Origin: Pseudomonas putida
Lineage (GTDB): Bacteria; Pseudomonadota; Gammaproteobacteria; Pseudomonadales; Pseudomonadaceae
Direction of reading: 5' to 3'
Length of the DNA: 64,000 bases
NCBI RefSeq assembly: GCF_028682175.1
Contig: NZ_JANHKS010000005.1
Coordinates: 62,001 to 126,000 of the forward strand
Shown: positions 17,695 through 26,516 of the stretch, one piece after another
Position numbering within the stretch: position 1 is the first letter of the stretch
How the letters are laid out: every line of letters begins with the position of its first letter
Notes under the pieces: model-generated
What the model was told of the DNA's origin: nothing
Databases searched by the model: none
The model's input: only the letters and a program-made list of their open reading frames with translations
Made by a program: the position numbers and the translations under genes

Positions 17695-18000
17695 ATGATC
17701 GATTTGTCGCAACTGGTCGTAGCCATCGACACCCAGCGCCAGGGTGCCGCGGTGCTGATTCGCCCGCACATCGAAAACCCGACGCCGTTGACCTTGCGCT
17801 ACCGCATGGCGGTCAGCCAGCGCAGTACGGCCGGGACATCGAGCATCAGCCAGTCGGGCGACATCCAGACCGGCGCCACCGCCTCTCTGGTACAACTGAG
17901 CATTCCCCCTGAAGCGGCCTGCCACATCCGCCTGGAACTGTTCCAGGGCAGCGAGCTGGTCAAGACAGTCGAGAAAGACTGCGACAACCCGGCTAACTGA
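17695..18000 (+). CDS. csgH: CsgH-like curli chaperone/inhibitor
   Basis: This 101-residue protein with an Ig-like beta pattern (LTLRYRMAVSQRSTAGTSSI, CHIRLELFQGSELVKTVEK) matches the CsgC/CsgH group, which blocks premature curlin polymerisation in the periplasm. Two cysteines (in AACH and KDCDN) could form a disulfide. A GTG at 17686, overlapping the csgB stop, is an alternative start. Neither start gives a recognisable signal peptide, which is odd for a periplasmic protein. It ends tail-to-tail with the TetR gene, overlapping it by 8 bp. Confidence 0.7.
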   Translation: MIDLSQLVVAIDTQRQGAAVLIRPHIENPTPLTLRYRMAVSQRSTAGTSSISQSGDIQTGATASLVQLSIPPEAACHIRLELFQGSELVKTVEKDCDNPAN

Positions 18001-18697
18001 TATCCCGCTGCCTGACCAGCCCCTCAAGCGTAAAGCGCGCCTGGGTCAGCACCACATCCCTGACCTGCTCCATTTCCTGCGGGCCGACTTCGGCCCACTT
18101 CAGCGCTTCGAGCAACTTGGGCTTCTGCACCCGGAAGGCCAGTCCTTGGGAGAACAGCGCCATGGAGTGGATCACCGTGCGCTCGTCTTCCACTGCGTAG
18201 CCGGAAAGCCCGGCGATCAGCAACCGAACCACCACACCAATACGCTTCTTGAAGCGGTCTTCGAAGGCCATCGACGCACTTTCCGGGCACAGGCCGGTTT
18301 GATGACGGTCCAGAAACGCCCGCCATGCAGTCGTCTGCGGGCTGTCCTGGATGGTCGACACCACAGCGCCGAGAATCCCCAGCGAGGCGTCGATCAGCGC
18401 CTGGTCCTTGAGTGGCGTCTGCGCCAGGGCCGCCTCCGCCGCTTCGACGCTGTCGCCCATCTTGTGCCACAGCAGCCTGATCAGGTGCTCGACGCACTCC
18501 AGGTACACGCCCTCCTTGCCGTCGAAGTAATACTGGATCGCCGGTGCATTGACCCCGGCCGCAGTGGCGATGTCGCGGGTCGAGGCGCCCTCGTAGCCAC
18601 GCTCGCCAAAGACCGCCACGGCCGCTTCGACGATGCGCGCGCGGGTCTCTTCGCCGCGTTGATAACCACCCTCGGCGGCAGGTTTGTGTCGTGCCAT
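17993..18697 (-). CDS. TetR-family regulator with CerR-type C-terminal domain
   Basis: This 234-residue repressor has an N-terminal TetR HTH (GYEGASTRDIATAAGVNAPAIQYYFDGKEGVY, about 32-63) and a C-terminal ligand domain of the CerR/DUF1956 type. I chose the ATG at 18697 (MARHKPAAEGGY); the open frame upstream covers the operator region. It is divergent from the efflux operon and presumably represses it and itself through the palindrome at 18758-18785. Confidence 0.88.
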   Translation of the reverse strand: MARHKPAAEGGYQRGEETRARIVEAAVAVFGERGYEGASTRDIATAAGVNAPAIQYYFDGKEGVYLECVEHLIRLLWHKMGDSVEAAEAALAQTPLKDQALIDASLGILGAVVSTIQDSPQTTAWRAFLDRHQTGLCPESASMAFEDRFKKRIGVVVRLLIAGLSGYAVEDERTVIHSMALFSQGLAFRVQKPKLLEALKWAEVGPQEMEQVRDVVLTQARFTLEGLVRQRDIS

Positions 18698-18757
18698 GTG
18701 CAGCTCCCGTTCGATACCCCGGCAAAATATACCAGTTGACAAAATTTGGCGAAAAAA

Positions 18758-18785
18758 CGAATTTATACCGACTGATATAAATTCG
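18758..18785. promoter_or_regulatory. Perfect inverted repeat, candidate TetR operator
   Basis: CGAATTTATA, 8-base spacer CCGACTGA, TATAAATTCG: both 10-base arms match exactly. It lies in the 98-bp gap between the divergent TetR and emrA starts, ten bases before the emrA ATG. A second partial copy of the core (TATACCAGTTGACA) lies near 18729. Confidence 0.7.
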
Positions 18786-18795
18786 GAGCATCCCG

Positions 18796-19917
18796 ATGTC
18801 CGCCGCAACGCCTCCCCCTCCAGCCGTGCCACAGGCGGCGCCTGATGAAACCGTCAACGGCCAGCGCGGCAAAGCGCGGCGCATCCTGCTGGCGCTGGTC
18901 ACGGTGGCGCTGGCCATCGCGTTGGCGTGGGCGGCCTGGTGGTGGTTGGCCGGACGCTTCATCGAAACCACCGACGACGCCTATCTGCAAGCGGACAGCA
19001 TCAGTGTCGCGCCGAAGATCAGTGGTTACGTCGGCGAAGTGCTGGTGGCGGACAACCAGACGGTCAAACGCGGCGACGTACTGGTGCGCCTCGACGCACG
19101 CAAATACCAGGCAGTCAGCGACGAAGCCTCGGCCACCATTGCGGCCCGCACCGCGGACCTGGCCAAGGCCCAGGCTGATCTTGTGCAACAGGACTCGGCC
19201 ATTGCCGAGGCCCGCGCGCAATTGCAGGGTGCAGAAGCTGACGCCCGTCATGCCCAGACCGAGGTCGCGCGCTATGCACCGCTGGCCCGCTCCGGCGCCG
19301 AGCCTGAAGAGCGTCTGGCGCAACTGAACAACCAGCTTGCCCAGGCCCGCAGCACGGTTGCCGCCAAACAAGCGGCGCTGCGCTCCAGCGAAACCCGCAA
19401 CGGCACCCTGCAGGCTCAACTCAAACAAGCTCAGGCGCAACTCGGGGTGGCCAAGGCCAGCGAAGCGCAGAGCCAGCTCGATGTCGATGACGCGGTGATT
19501 CGCAGCCCGCTGGATGGCCGCATCGCCGACCGTGGCGTGCGCGTCGGCCAGTACGTGCAGCCCGGCACCCGGCTGCTGACGGTAGTGCCGGTGGACGCCA
19601 TCTACCTGACCGCCAATTACAAGGAAACCCAGATCGGCGACATGCGCCCCGGCCAGTCGGTCAGCGTGCAGGTCGATGCGCTGCCGGGCCGCGAGCTGCA
19701 CGGTCACGTCGACAGTCTGGCCCCCGGCACCGGCGCGCAGTTCGCCCTGCTGCCGCCGTCCAATGCCACCGGCAACTTCACCAAGATCGTCCAGCGGGTG
19801 CCCGTTCGTATCGCTCTGGATGTGACCGACGACGTGCGTCCGGCGCTGGTTCCGGGGCTGTCGGCCACGGTCAAGGTGGACATCCGCTCGACCAAGGCAG
19901 ACGCCGATCATGGCTGA
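18796..19917 (+). CDS. emrA: EmrA-type periplasmic adaptor (membrane fusion protein)
   Basis: This 373-residue HlyD/EmrA-family protein has one N-terminal membrane segment (about 32-55, ILLALVTVALAIALAWAAWW), the ETTDDAYLQADSISVAPKISGYV motif typical of EmrA, a long Ala/Gln-rich coiled-coil hairpin (about 110-225) and a second lipoyl half (IRSPLDGRIADRGVRVGQYV). It links the inner-membrane EmrB pump to the outer-membrane channel. It is the first gene of a three-gene operon, overlapping emrB by 8 bp. Confidence 0.9.
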   Translation: MSAATPPPPAVPQAAPDETVNGQRGKARRILLALVTVALAIALAWAAWWWLAGRFIETTDDAYLQADSISVAPKISGYVGEVLVADNQTVKRGDVLVRLDARKYQAVSDEASATIAARTADLAKAQADLVQQDSAIAEARAQLQGAEADARHAQTEVARYAPLARSGAEPEERLAQLNNQLAQARSTVAAKQAALRSSETRNGTLQAQLKQAQAQLGVAKASEAQSQLDVDDAVIRSPLDGRIADRGVRVGQYVQPGTRLLTVVPVDAIYLTANYKETQIGDMRPGQSVSVQVDALPGRELHGHVDSLAPGTGAQFALLPPSNATGNFTKIVQRVPVRIALDVTDDVRPALVPGLSATVKVDIRSTKADADHG

Positions 19918-21502
19918 GGCCCTGGCCGCCGGCAGCAACGCCGGAGCACAGGCCAGCCAGCCGCGTAACGCCTCGCTGACCGACTGGATCGCCGTCGCCG
20001 CAGGTTCGCTCGGAGCATTGCTGGCGACCCTGGACATCTCGATCACCAACTCGGCGCTGCCGCAGATTCAGGGCCAGATCGGCGCCACCGGCACCGAGGG
20101 TACCTGGATCGCCACCGGCTACCTGATGTCGGAAATCGTCATGATCCCCCTCGCCGCCTGGCTGACGCGGGTCTTCGGCCTGCGCCGGTTCCTGGTGGGC
20201 ACGGCGCTGATGTTCACCTTCTTCTCGATGTTCTGCGGATTGTCGTCGAGCCTCGGGGCGATGATCGCCGGGCGCATCGGCCAGGGTTTCGCTGGCGGTG
20301 CGATGATCCCGACCGCGCAGACCATCGTGCGCACGCGCCTGCCTGCCCATCAGTTGCCCATCGGCACCACGCTGTTCGGCATGACCGCGATTCTCGGGCC
20401 GCTGCTGGGGCCGGTGGTCGGTGGCTGGCTCACGGAAAACATTGACTGGCGCTGGTGCTTCTTCCTCAACCTGCCGATCAGCATCGCCCTCATCACCCTG
20501 CTGCTCACCGGCTTGCCCTCGGAAAAAATGAACCTTGAGCGTTTCATCAAGGCCGACTGGGCAGGCATTGTCGGCCTGGCACTGGGGCTCAGTTCGCTGA
20601 CCGTGGTGCTTGAGGAAGGCCAGCGCGAACACTGGTTCGATTCGCTGCTGATCATTTGGCTAAGCATCGCGACCTTGGTCGGTTTTTTCCTCATCGCTTT
20701 GGGCCAACTGCGCTCGGCCACGCCCATCGTGCGCTTGCAACTGGTGCTCAACCGCAGCTTTGGCAGCGTGCTGCTGATCGCCACGGCAGTGGGCGCAGGG
20801 CTCTATGGCACGGCATATCTGGTGCCGCAGTTCCTTGGGATTCTGTCTGGGTACAACGCCGAACAGGCCGGTTCGATCATGCTGCTGTCGGGCATCCCGG
20901 CGTTCGCGCTGATGCCGATCCTGCCCAAGATGCTGGGCCGCTACGACCTGCGCTCCATGGTCGGCCTGGGTCTGTTGCTGTACTGGGCCAGCTGTTTCGT
21001 CGACACCGAGCTGACCTCGCAGAGTGTCGGCCATGACTTCGTGCTGTCGCAGATCCTGCGGGGTTTCGGCCAGATTCTGGTGATGATGCCGCTCAGCCAG
21101 TTGTCCATGCGCTCGGTGGATGCCCGCGATGCCGGGGACGCTGCCGGGCTCTACAACATGTCGCGCAACCTGGGCGGCACCCTGGGGCTGGCCTTGCTCG
21201 GGGTGCTGATGGACCGACGCAGCCACTTCCATGACGACGTGCTGCGCGAAGGCATTCTTGCCAACAGCCAGCTGGCACAGGATCAGATCGCCAGCCAGAG
21301 CGCCAGTTTCCTTGCGCAAACCGGCGATCCGTCCACCGCGCAGATGCAGGCTTTTGCGCAACTGGCCAGCGACATCGCGCAGCAGGCTTCGGTGCTGGCC
21401 TACAACGACGCCTTTTATGTGCTGGGGCTGGCGATGCTGGCGTGCCTGCCCCTGATCTTCATCCTGAAAACGCGCCCGGCGCAGGCAGGCCCACGACAAT
21501 GA
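19910..21502 (+). CDS. emrB: EmrB-type DHA2 drug/H+ antiporter
   Basis: This 530-residue inner-membrane MFS pump has 14 predicted membrane segments. The first helix carries LLATLDISITNSALPQIQ, the DHA2 motif, and RxxxGxxxGG-type motif C is seen in LGPLLGPVVGGW. It exports drugs or hydrophobic acids through EmrA and the outer-membrane partner. Substrates cannot be deduced. The stop overlaps the start of the channel gene (ATGA). Confidence 0.9.
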   Translation: MAEALAAGSNAGAQASQPRNASLTDWIAVAAGSLGALLATLDISITNSALPQIQGQIGATGTEGTWIATGYLMSEIVMIPLAAWLTRVFGLRRFLVGTALMFTFFSMFCGLSSSLGAMIAGRIGQGFAGGAMIPTAQTIVRTRLPAHQLPIGTTLFGMTAILGPLLGPVVGGWLTENIDWRWCFFLNLPISIALITLLLTGLPSEKMNLERFIKADWAGIVGLALGLSSLTVVLEEGQREHWFDSLLIIWLSIATLVGFFLIALGQLRSATPIVRLQLVLNRSFGSVLLIATAVGAGLYGTAYLVPQFLGILSGYNAEQAGSIMLLSGIPAFALMPILPKMLGRYDLRSMVGLGLLLYWASCFVDTELTSQSVGHDFVLSQILRGFGQILVMMPLSQLSMRSVDARDAGDAAGLYNMSRNLGGTLGLALLGVLMDRRSHFHDDVLREGILANSQLAQDQIASQSASFLAQTGDPSTAQMQAFAQLASDIAQQASVLAYNDAFYVLGLAMLACLPLIFILKTRPAQAGPRQ

Positions 21503-22923
21503 TTTCCCGTTCGATTCCGCTGTTTCTGGCCGTTGGTCTGTTGTCTGCCTGCACCGTGGGGCCGGATTATCAAGGCGCGCCCGATGTGGCGCCCAAGACT
21601 CTGGCCGCCGGGCGCCTGCCACACGCCGATGATCCTGCCGTGCGCGAGCCCGGGGTCGCCCAGTGGTGGCAGTCATTGGGTGATCCGCTGCTTGATCAAC
21701 TGGTCACGCAAGCCCTGCACAACAGCCCGGACATCGCCAGTGCCCAGGCCCGCTTGCGCCAGTCCCGCGCCAGCCTCAGCGGCTCGCGCGCCGACGCGAT
21801 GCCCAAGGTCACGGCCGATGCGGCGATGCTGAAACTGCGCTCTCCCGACACCTCCTTTCTGGGTGACAGTGGCGGTGGCGGCGGTCGCGGGCCCTTGACG
21901 CTGTACCTGGCCGGGTTCGATGCCAGCTGGGAAGCCGACCTGTTCGGCGGTACGCGCCGGGCGGTCGAGGCGGCCCAGGCGCAGTCCGAATCGACTGCGG
22001 CAAAACTGGCGGACACCCAGGTGCAACTGGCCGCAGAAGTGGTGCAGACCTACGTCGACCTGCGCGATCAGCAAACCCGTCTGGCGCTGGTGGATGCCAG
22101 TGTCGACATCGAACAGCAGGCGGTGGACCTGACCCAACAGCGTCGCAGCCGTGGCGTGGCTTCGCAGTTGCAACTGGAACAGGTGCTGACCCAGGCTGAA
22201 AACACCCGCGCCCAGCGTCTGCCGCTGCAGGCGTCGATCGTGCAGGCCATCGACCAACTGGGCCTGCTCTGCGGGCTGGAACCGGGTGAACTGGACGCTC
22301 GTCTGTCGTCTACCCAACCCCTGCCCGCCATGCCGCAGAAGGTGCCGTTTGCCGATCCGGCGGCGATCCTCAAGGCCCGCCCCGACATCCGCGCCGCCGA
22401 GCGTGCACTTGCGTCGAGCAATGCACAGATCGGCGAGAAACAGGCGGACTGGTTTCCCAAACTGAGCCTTACCGGGGACTTGTCATTCTCGGCGGGCGAT
22501 CCCGGCCATCTGGCGCGCAAGGACAACGGCACCTGGCTGTTGCTGCCGCGCCTGAGCTGGAACATTCTGGATTTTGGCCGAGTGGCGGCAAGTGTCGAAG
22601 GCGCGAAGGCCGGTCGCGATGAAGCGCTGGCCCAGTACAAGAGCGTGGTGCTCAGCGCCCTGCGCGACGCCGATGTGGCCTTGGTGCGCTACGGCCACCA
22701 GCGGGAAAACGTGGTGCTGCTGCGCAATGTCGAAGCCTCCGCCATCCGCGCCGCCGACCTGACCCGCCAACGCTACCGCGCCGGCACCGCCAGCACCCTG
22801 GACTGGCTCGACGCCGAACGCACCCGCTACCAGGCCCAGGAAAGCCGCATCTCAGGCGATGCAGAACTGCTCAAGGATTTCGCCTCCTTGCACAAATCCC
22901 TGGGCCTGGGCTGGACGTTGTAG
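21499..22923 (+). CDS. Outer-membrane efflux channel, NodT/OprM-type lipoprotein
   Basis: This 474-residue TolC-like channel has lipobox LLSAC with Cys18, followed by TVGPDYQGAPD, the family's mature N-terminus. Two homologous alpha-barrel halves carry ARLRQSRASLSGSRADAMPKV and the YRAGTASTLDWLDAERTRYQAQ signature near the C-terminus. I chose the ATG at 21499, which overlaps the emrB stop, instead of an upstream in-frame ATG inside emrB. It completes a tripartite pump. Confidence 0.9.
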   Translation: MISRSIPLFLAVGLLSACTVGPDYQGAPDVAPKTLAAGRLPHADDPAVREPGVAQWWQSLGDPLLDQLVTQALHNSPDIASAQARLRQSRASLSGSRADAMPKVTADAAMLKLRSPDTSFLGDSGGGGGRGPLTLYLAGFDASWEADLFGGTRRAVEAAQAQSESTAAKLADTQVQLAAEVVQTYVDLRDQQTRLALVDASVDIEQQAVDLTQQRRSRGVASQLQLEQVLTQAENTRAQRLPLQASIVQAIDQLGLLCGLEPGELDARLSSTQPLPAMPQKVPFADPAAILKARPDIRAAERALASSNAQIGEKQADWFPKLSLTGDLSFSAGDPGHLARKDNGTWLLLPRLSWNILDFGRVAASVEGAKAGRDEALAQYKSVVLSALRDADVALVRYGHQRENVVLLRNVEASAIRAADLTRQRYRAGTASTLDWLDAERTRYQAQESRISGDAELLKDFASLHKSLGLGWTL

Positions 22924-24060
22924 AAGCGCTTGCTCGCGATTCGCCGTTTCAGGCGATGGAGATGCATTGGATGTACCACCGCCTTCGCGGGCAAGCGCGC
23001 TCCTACGGTTTCGGTCAGAGACCCGCTTGGTGCTTCACCTCAACCCCGTAGCAGCACGGCTTGCCGGCGTCGGCGGCACAGCGCGTACACTGTAGGTGCG
23101 CGCTTGCCCGCGACCGGGCGTTTCAGCTGACAGAGATGTGTTGAATGTACCGTCCTCATCGCGAGCAAGCTCACTTCTACAGGTTCGTGATGACCACCGA
23201 AGCTCGCCTGGCACAGGTCCTGTAGGAGTGAGCTTGCTCGCGATTCGCCGTTTCAGGCAATGGAGATGCATTGGATGTACCACGGCCTTCGCGGGCAAGC
23301 GCGCTCCTACGGCTTCGGTCAGAGACACGCTTGGTGCTTCACCTCAACCCCGTAGCAGCACGGCTTGCCGGCGTCGGCGGCACAGCGCGTACACTGTAGG
23401 AGCTCGCTTGCCCGCGACTGGGCGTTTCAGCTGACAGAGATGTGTTGAATGTACCGTCCTTATCGCGAGCAAGCTCACTCCTACAGGTTCGTGATGACCA
23501 CCGGAGCTCGCCTGGCACAGGTCCTGTAGGAGTGAGCTTGCTCGCGATTCGCCGTTTCAGGCGATGGAGATGCATTGGATGTGCCACCGCCTTCGCGGGC
23601 AAGCGCGCTCCTACGGCTTCGGTCAGAGACACGCTTGGTGCTTCACCTCAACCCCGTAGCAGCACGGCTTGCCGGCGTCGGCGGCACACCACATACACTG
23701 CAGGAGCGCGCTTGCCCGCGACTGGGCGTTTCAGCTGACAGAGATGTGTTGAATGTACCGTCCTCATCGCGAGCAAGCTCACTTCTACAGGTTCGTGATG
23801 ACCACCGGAGCTCGCCTGGCACAGGTCCTGTAGGAGTGAGCTTGCTCGCGATTCGCCGTTTCAGGCGATGGAGATGCATTGGATGTACCACCGCCTTCGC
23901 GGGCAAGCGCGCTCCTACGGCTTAGGTCAGAGACACGCGTGGTGCTTCACCTCAACCCCGTAGCAGTCCGGCTTGCCGGCGTCGGCGGCACGGCGCGTAC
24001 ACTGTAGGAGCGCGCTTGCCCGCGACCGGGCGTGTCTGGCGATGAAGATGCGCGGCCGAA
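22924..24060. repeat. Tandem array of a 304-bp unit made of REP modules, about 3.6 copies
   Basis: The string GATTCGCCGTTTCAGGC recurs at 22938, 23242, 23546 and 23850, an exact 304-bp period; the fourth copy stops at about 24033. Each unit holds, in order, GCGGGCAAGCGCGCTCCTAC, a GTAGCAGCACGGCTTGCCGG module, GCGCGCTTGCCCGCGA-type sequence, GCGAGCAAGCTCAC, and CCTGTAGGAGTGAGCTTGCT, so that two inverted REP pairs form per unit. Copies differ by a few bases only. The array lies between the convergent efflux-channel and OsmC-YcaO genes. Open frames in it repeat with the unit and are not genes. Confidence 0.93.
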
Positions 24061-24061
24061 G

Positions 24062-26266
24062 TCAGCCCGCCAAACCCGCTGCCTTCGCCCGCGCGGTGTG
24101 GAGTTTCTTGTAGCTGTCGACCAGCCGCTGATGCCGATCGAGCCCTTCAAGCTTCATGCTGGTCGGTGTCAGCCCATAGAAACGCACACTGCCATCCACC
24201 GAGCCAATCGCCGCATCCATGCGTTCGTCACCAAACATGCGGCGGAAGTTGACCTCGTAGTCGGCCAGTTCCAGGTCGTCGTCCAGTTGCATTTCCAGCA
24301 CCACGTTCACCGCCTGGTAAAACAGCCCGCGCTCGACGGTGTTGTCGTTGTACTGCAGGAACGCTTCCACCAGATCCTTGGCCTTTTCATACTTCTGCAA
24401 GGCAAGGTAGATCAGCAGGCGCAATTCCAGAATCGTCAATTGCCCCCACGGCGTGTTGTCGTCGAACTCGATGCCGATCAGCGTGGTGATGTCGGTGTAA
24501 TCATCCAGCTCGCTGTCTTCCAGCCCCTTGGCCAGCGTGCGCAGGCCGACCTTGCTCAGGTTGTGCAGGTTGAGGATATCGGCGCGAAAGGCCAGGGCCT
24601 TGTTGGTGTTGTCCCAGATCAGGTCCTCGACCGGGTAGATCTCCGAATAGTCCGGCACCAGGATCCGGCACGCCGTGGCACCCAGGTCCTCATACACGGC
24701 CATGTAGGCCTCCTTGCCCAAATCTTCGAGGATGCCGAACAGCGTCGCGGCTTCCTCGGCATTGGCCTCTTCGCCTTCGCTGGAAAAGTCCCACTCGACG
24801 AAATCGTAATCGGCCTTGGCACTGAAGAACCGCCACGACACCACACCGCTGGAGTCGATGAAGTGCTCGACGAAGTTGTTCGGCTCGATCACCGCCTGAC
24901 CTTCGAAGGTCGGCGCCGGCAGATCATTCAGCCCCTCAAAACTGCGCCCTTGCAGCAACTCGGTCAGGCTGCGTTCAAGCGCCACTTCAAAACTTGGGTG
25001 GGCACCAAACGAGGCAAACACGCCGCCGGTGCGCGGGTTCATCAGGGTGACGCACATGACAGGGAACTCGCCGCCCAGCGACGCATCCTTGACCAGCACC
25101 GGGAAGCCCTGCTCTTCCAGCCCCTTGATCCCGGCGAGGATGCCCGGGTACTTGGCGATCACCTCATGCGGCACGTCCGGCAGCGCGAGTTCGCCTTCGA
25201 GAATCTCGCGTTTGACCGCCCGCTCGAAAATCTCCGACAGGCATTGCACCTGCGCCTCGGCCAGGGTGTTGCCGGCGCTCATGCCGTTGCTCAGGAACAG
25301 GTTCTCGATCAGGTTGGACGGGAAGTACACCACTTCGCCATCGGACTGACGCACGAACGGCAGCGACACGATGCCCCGCGAGGTATTGCCCGAGTTGGTG
25401 TCGTACAGGTGCGAGCCGCGCAGTTCACCGTCGCGGTTGTAGATGGCCAGGCAGTGCGGGTCGAGAATCTCTTCGGGCAGCGCATCGCCAGGGCCCGGCT
25501 TGAACCAGCGCTCGTTCGGGTAATGCACGAACTCGGCGTTGGCGATGTCCTCGCCCCAGAACTGGTCGTTGTAGAAGAAGTTGCAGTTGATGCGTTCGAT
25601 GAACTCGCCCAGCGCCGAGGCCAGCGCGCTCTCCTTGGTCGACCCCTTGCCATTGGTGAAGCACATCGGCGAATGCGCGTCGCGGATGTGCAGCGACCAG
25701 ACATTGGGCACGATGTTGCGCCATGAGGCGATTTCGATCTTCATCCCAAGCTCGGCCAGAATGCCCGACATGTTGGCGATGGTCTGCTCCAGCGGCAGGT
25801 CCTTGCCCAGGATGTAGGTGCCTTCGGCTACGGTCGACGCCGGCATCAGCAGCGCCTGTGCGTCGGCATCCAGATTCTCGACTTCCTCGATCACGAACTC
25901 GGGACCGGCCTGCACCACTTTCTTCACGGTGCAGCGGTCGATGGAGCGCAGGATGCCCTGACGGTCCTTTTCCGAGATGTCGGCAGGCAGTTCCACCTGA
26001 ATCTTGAAGATCTGGCTGTAGCGGTTTTCCGGGTCGACAATGTTGTTCTGCGACAGGCGGATATTGTCCGTCGGGATATTGCGGGTGCTGCAGTACAACT
26101 TCACGAAATACGCGGCGCACAAGGCCGACGACGCCAGGAAGTAGTCGAACGGCCCCGGCGCCGAGCCGTCGCCCTTGTAGCGAATGGGCTGGTCGGCGAT
26201 CACCGTGAAGTCGTCGAACTTGGCCTCAAGCCTTAAGTTGTCGAGAAAGTTGACTTTGATTTCCAT
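24062..26266 (-). CDS. OsmC-YcaO two-domain protein
   Basis: This 734-residue cytosolic protein has an N-terminal OsmC-like domain (about 1-140, with FDYFLASSALCAAYFVKLYC holding the two redox cysteines) and then a YcaO domain (about 170-560; NGKGSTKESALASALGEFIE is the Mg-ATP-binding region with its Glu residues). The C-terminal part is helical, TPR-like. No Pro-rich azoline-forming C-terminus is present, so it belongs with E. coli YcaO-like proteins linked to ribosomal protein S12 methylthiolation and not with thiazole synthases. The start at 26266 (MEIKVNF) is preferred to one four codons upstream. Confidence 0.85.
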   Translation of the reverse strand: MEIKVNFLDNLRLEAKFDDFTVIADQPIRYKGDGSAPGPFDYFLASSALCAAYFVKLYCSTRNIPTDNIRLSQNNIVDPENRYSQIFKIQVELPADISEKDRQGILRSIDRCTVKKVVQAGPEFVIEEVENLDADAQALLMPASTVAEGTYILGKDLPLEQTIANMSGILAELGMKIEIASWRNIVPNVWSLHIRDAHSPMCFTNGKGSTKESALASALGEFIERINCNFFYNDQFWGEDIANAEFVHYPNERWFKPGPGDALPEEILDPHCLAIYNRDGELRGSHLYDTNSGNTSRGIVSLPFVRQSDGEVVYFPSNLIENLFLSNGMSAGNTLAEAQVQCLSEIFERAVKREILEGELALPDVPHEVIAKYPGILAGIKGLEEQGFPVLVKDASLGGEFPVMCVTLMNPRTGGVFASFGAHPSFEVALERSLTELLQGRSFEGLNDLPAPTFEGQAVIEPNNFVEHFIDSSGVVSWRFFSAKADYDFVEWDFSSEGEEANAEEAATLFGILEDLGKEAYMAVYEDLGATACRILVPDYSEIYPVEDLIWDNTNKALAFRADILNLHNLSKVGLRTLAKGLEDSELDDYTDITTLIGIEFDDNTPWGQLTILELRLLIYLALQKYEKAKDLVEAFLQYNDNTVERGLFYQAVNVVLEMQLDDDLELADYEVNFRRMFGDERMDAAIGSVDGSVRFYGLTPTSMKLEGLDRHQRLVDSYKKLHTARAKAAGLAG

Positions 26267-26516
26267 GGGCGGCACCACAATAGCGAAAGCGAAATGGCCG
26301 CCATTATCCGGGTTTTGCGCGGGAAGTCTCGTGCTTTGAGGCCGGGGTGCCGATCGGTCGCCGGGCCGGGTGGAGAGTCATCTGCAACGGCTTTGAAAAC
26401 GTGAAGAAACAAAAACCGGGTTTCACGGTGAATTATTTTGCGTCTTTTTGTATCTGAACGGGAATAGCGTGCCACCAAAACAATGGCATCGACAGTTCTG
26501 AAACAGAGTGACCGGT

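Noticed and set aside
22930..23925. Repeated 80-116-codon frames in the tandem array
   Set aside because: They recur with the 304-bp unit on both strands, encode the REP sequence itself and have no ribosome site or homology that I recognise.
22924..24060. Possible CRISPR array
   Set aside because: The 304-bp repeat length, lack of unique spacers and lack of cas genes exclude it.
24032..25726. 564-codon plus-strand frame opposite the OsmC-YcaO gene
   Set aside because: High-GC shadow frame; the minus-strand protein has clear OsmC and YcaO domains.
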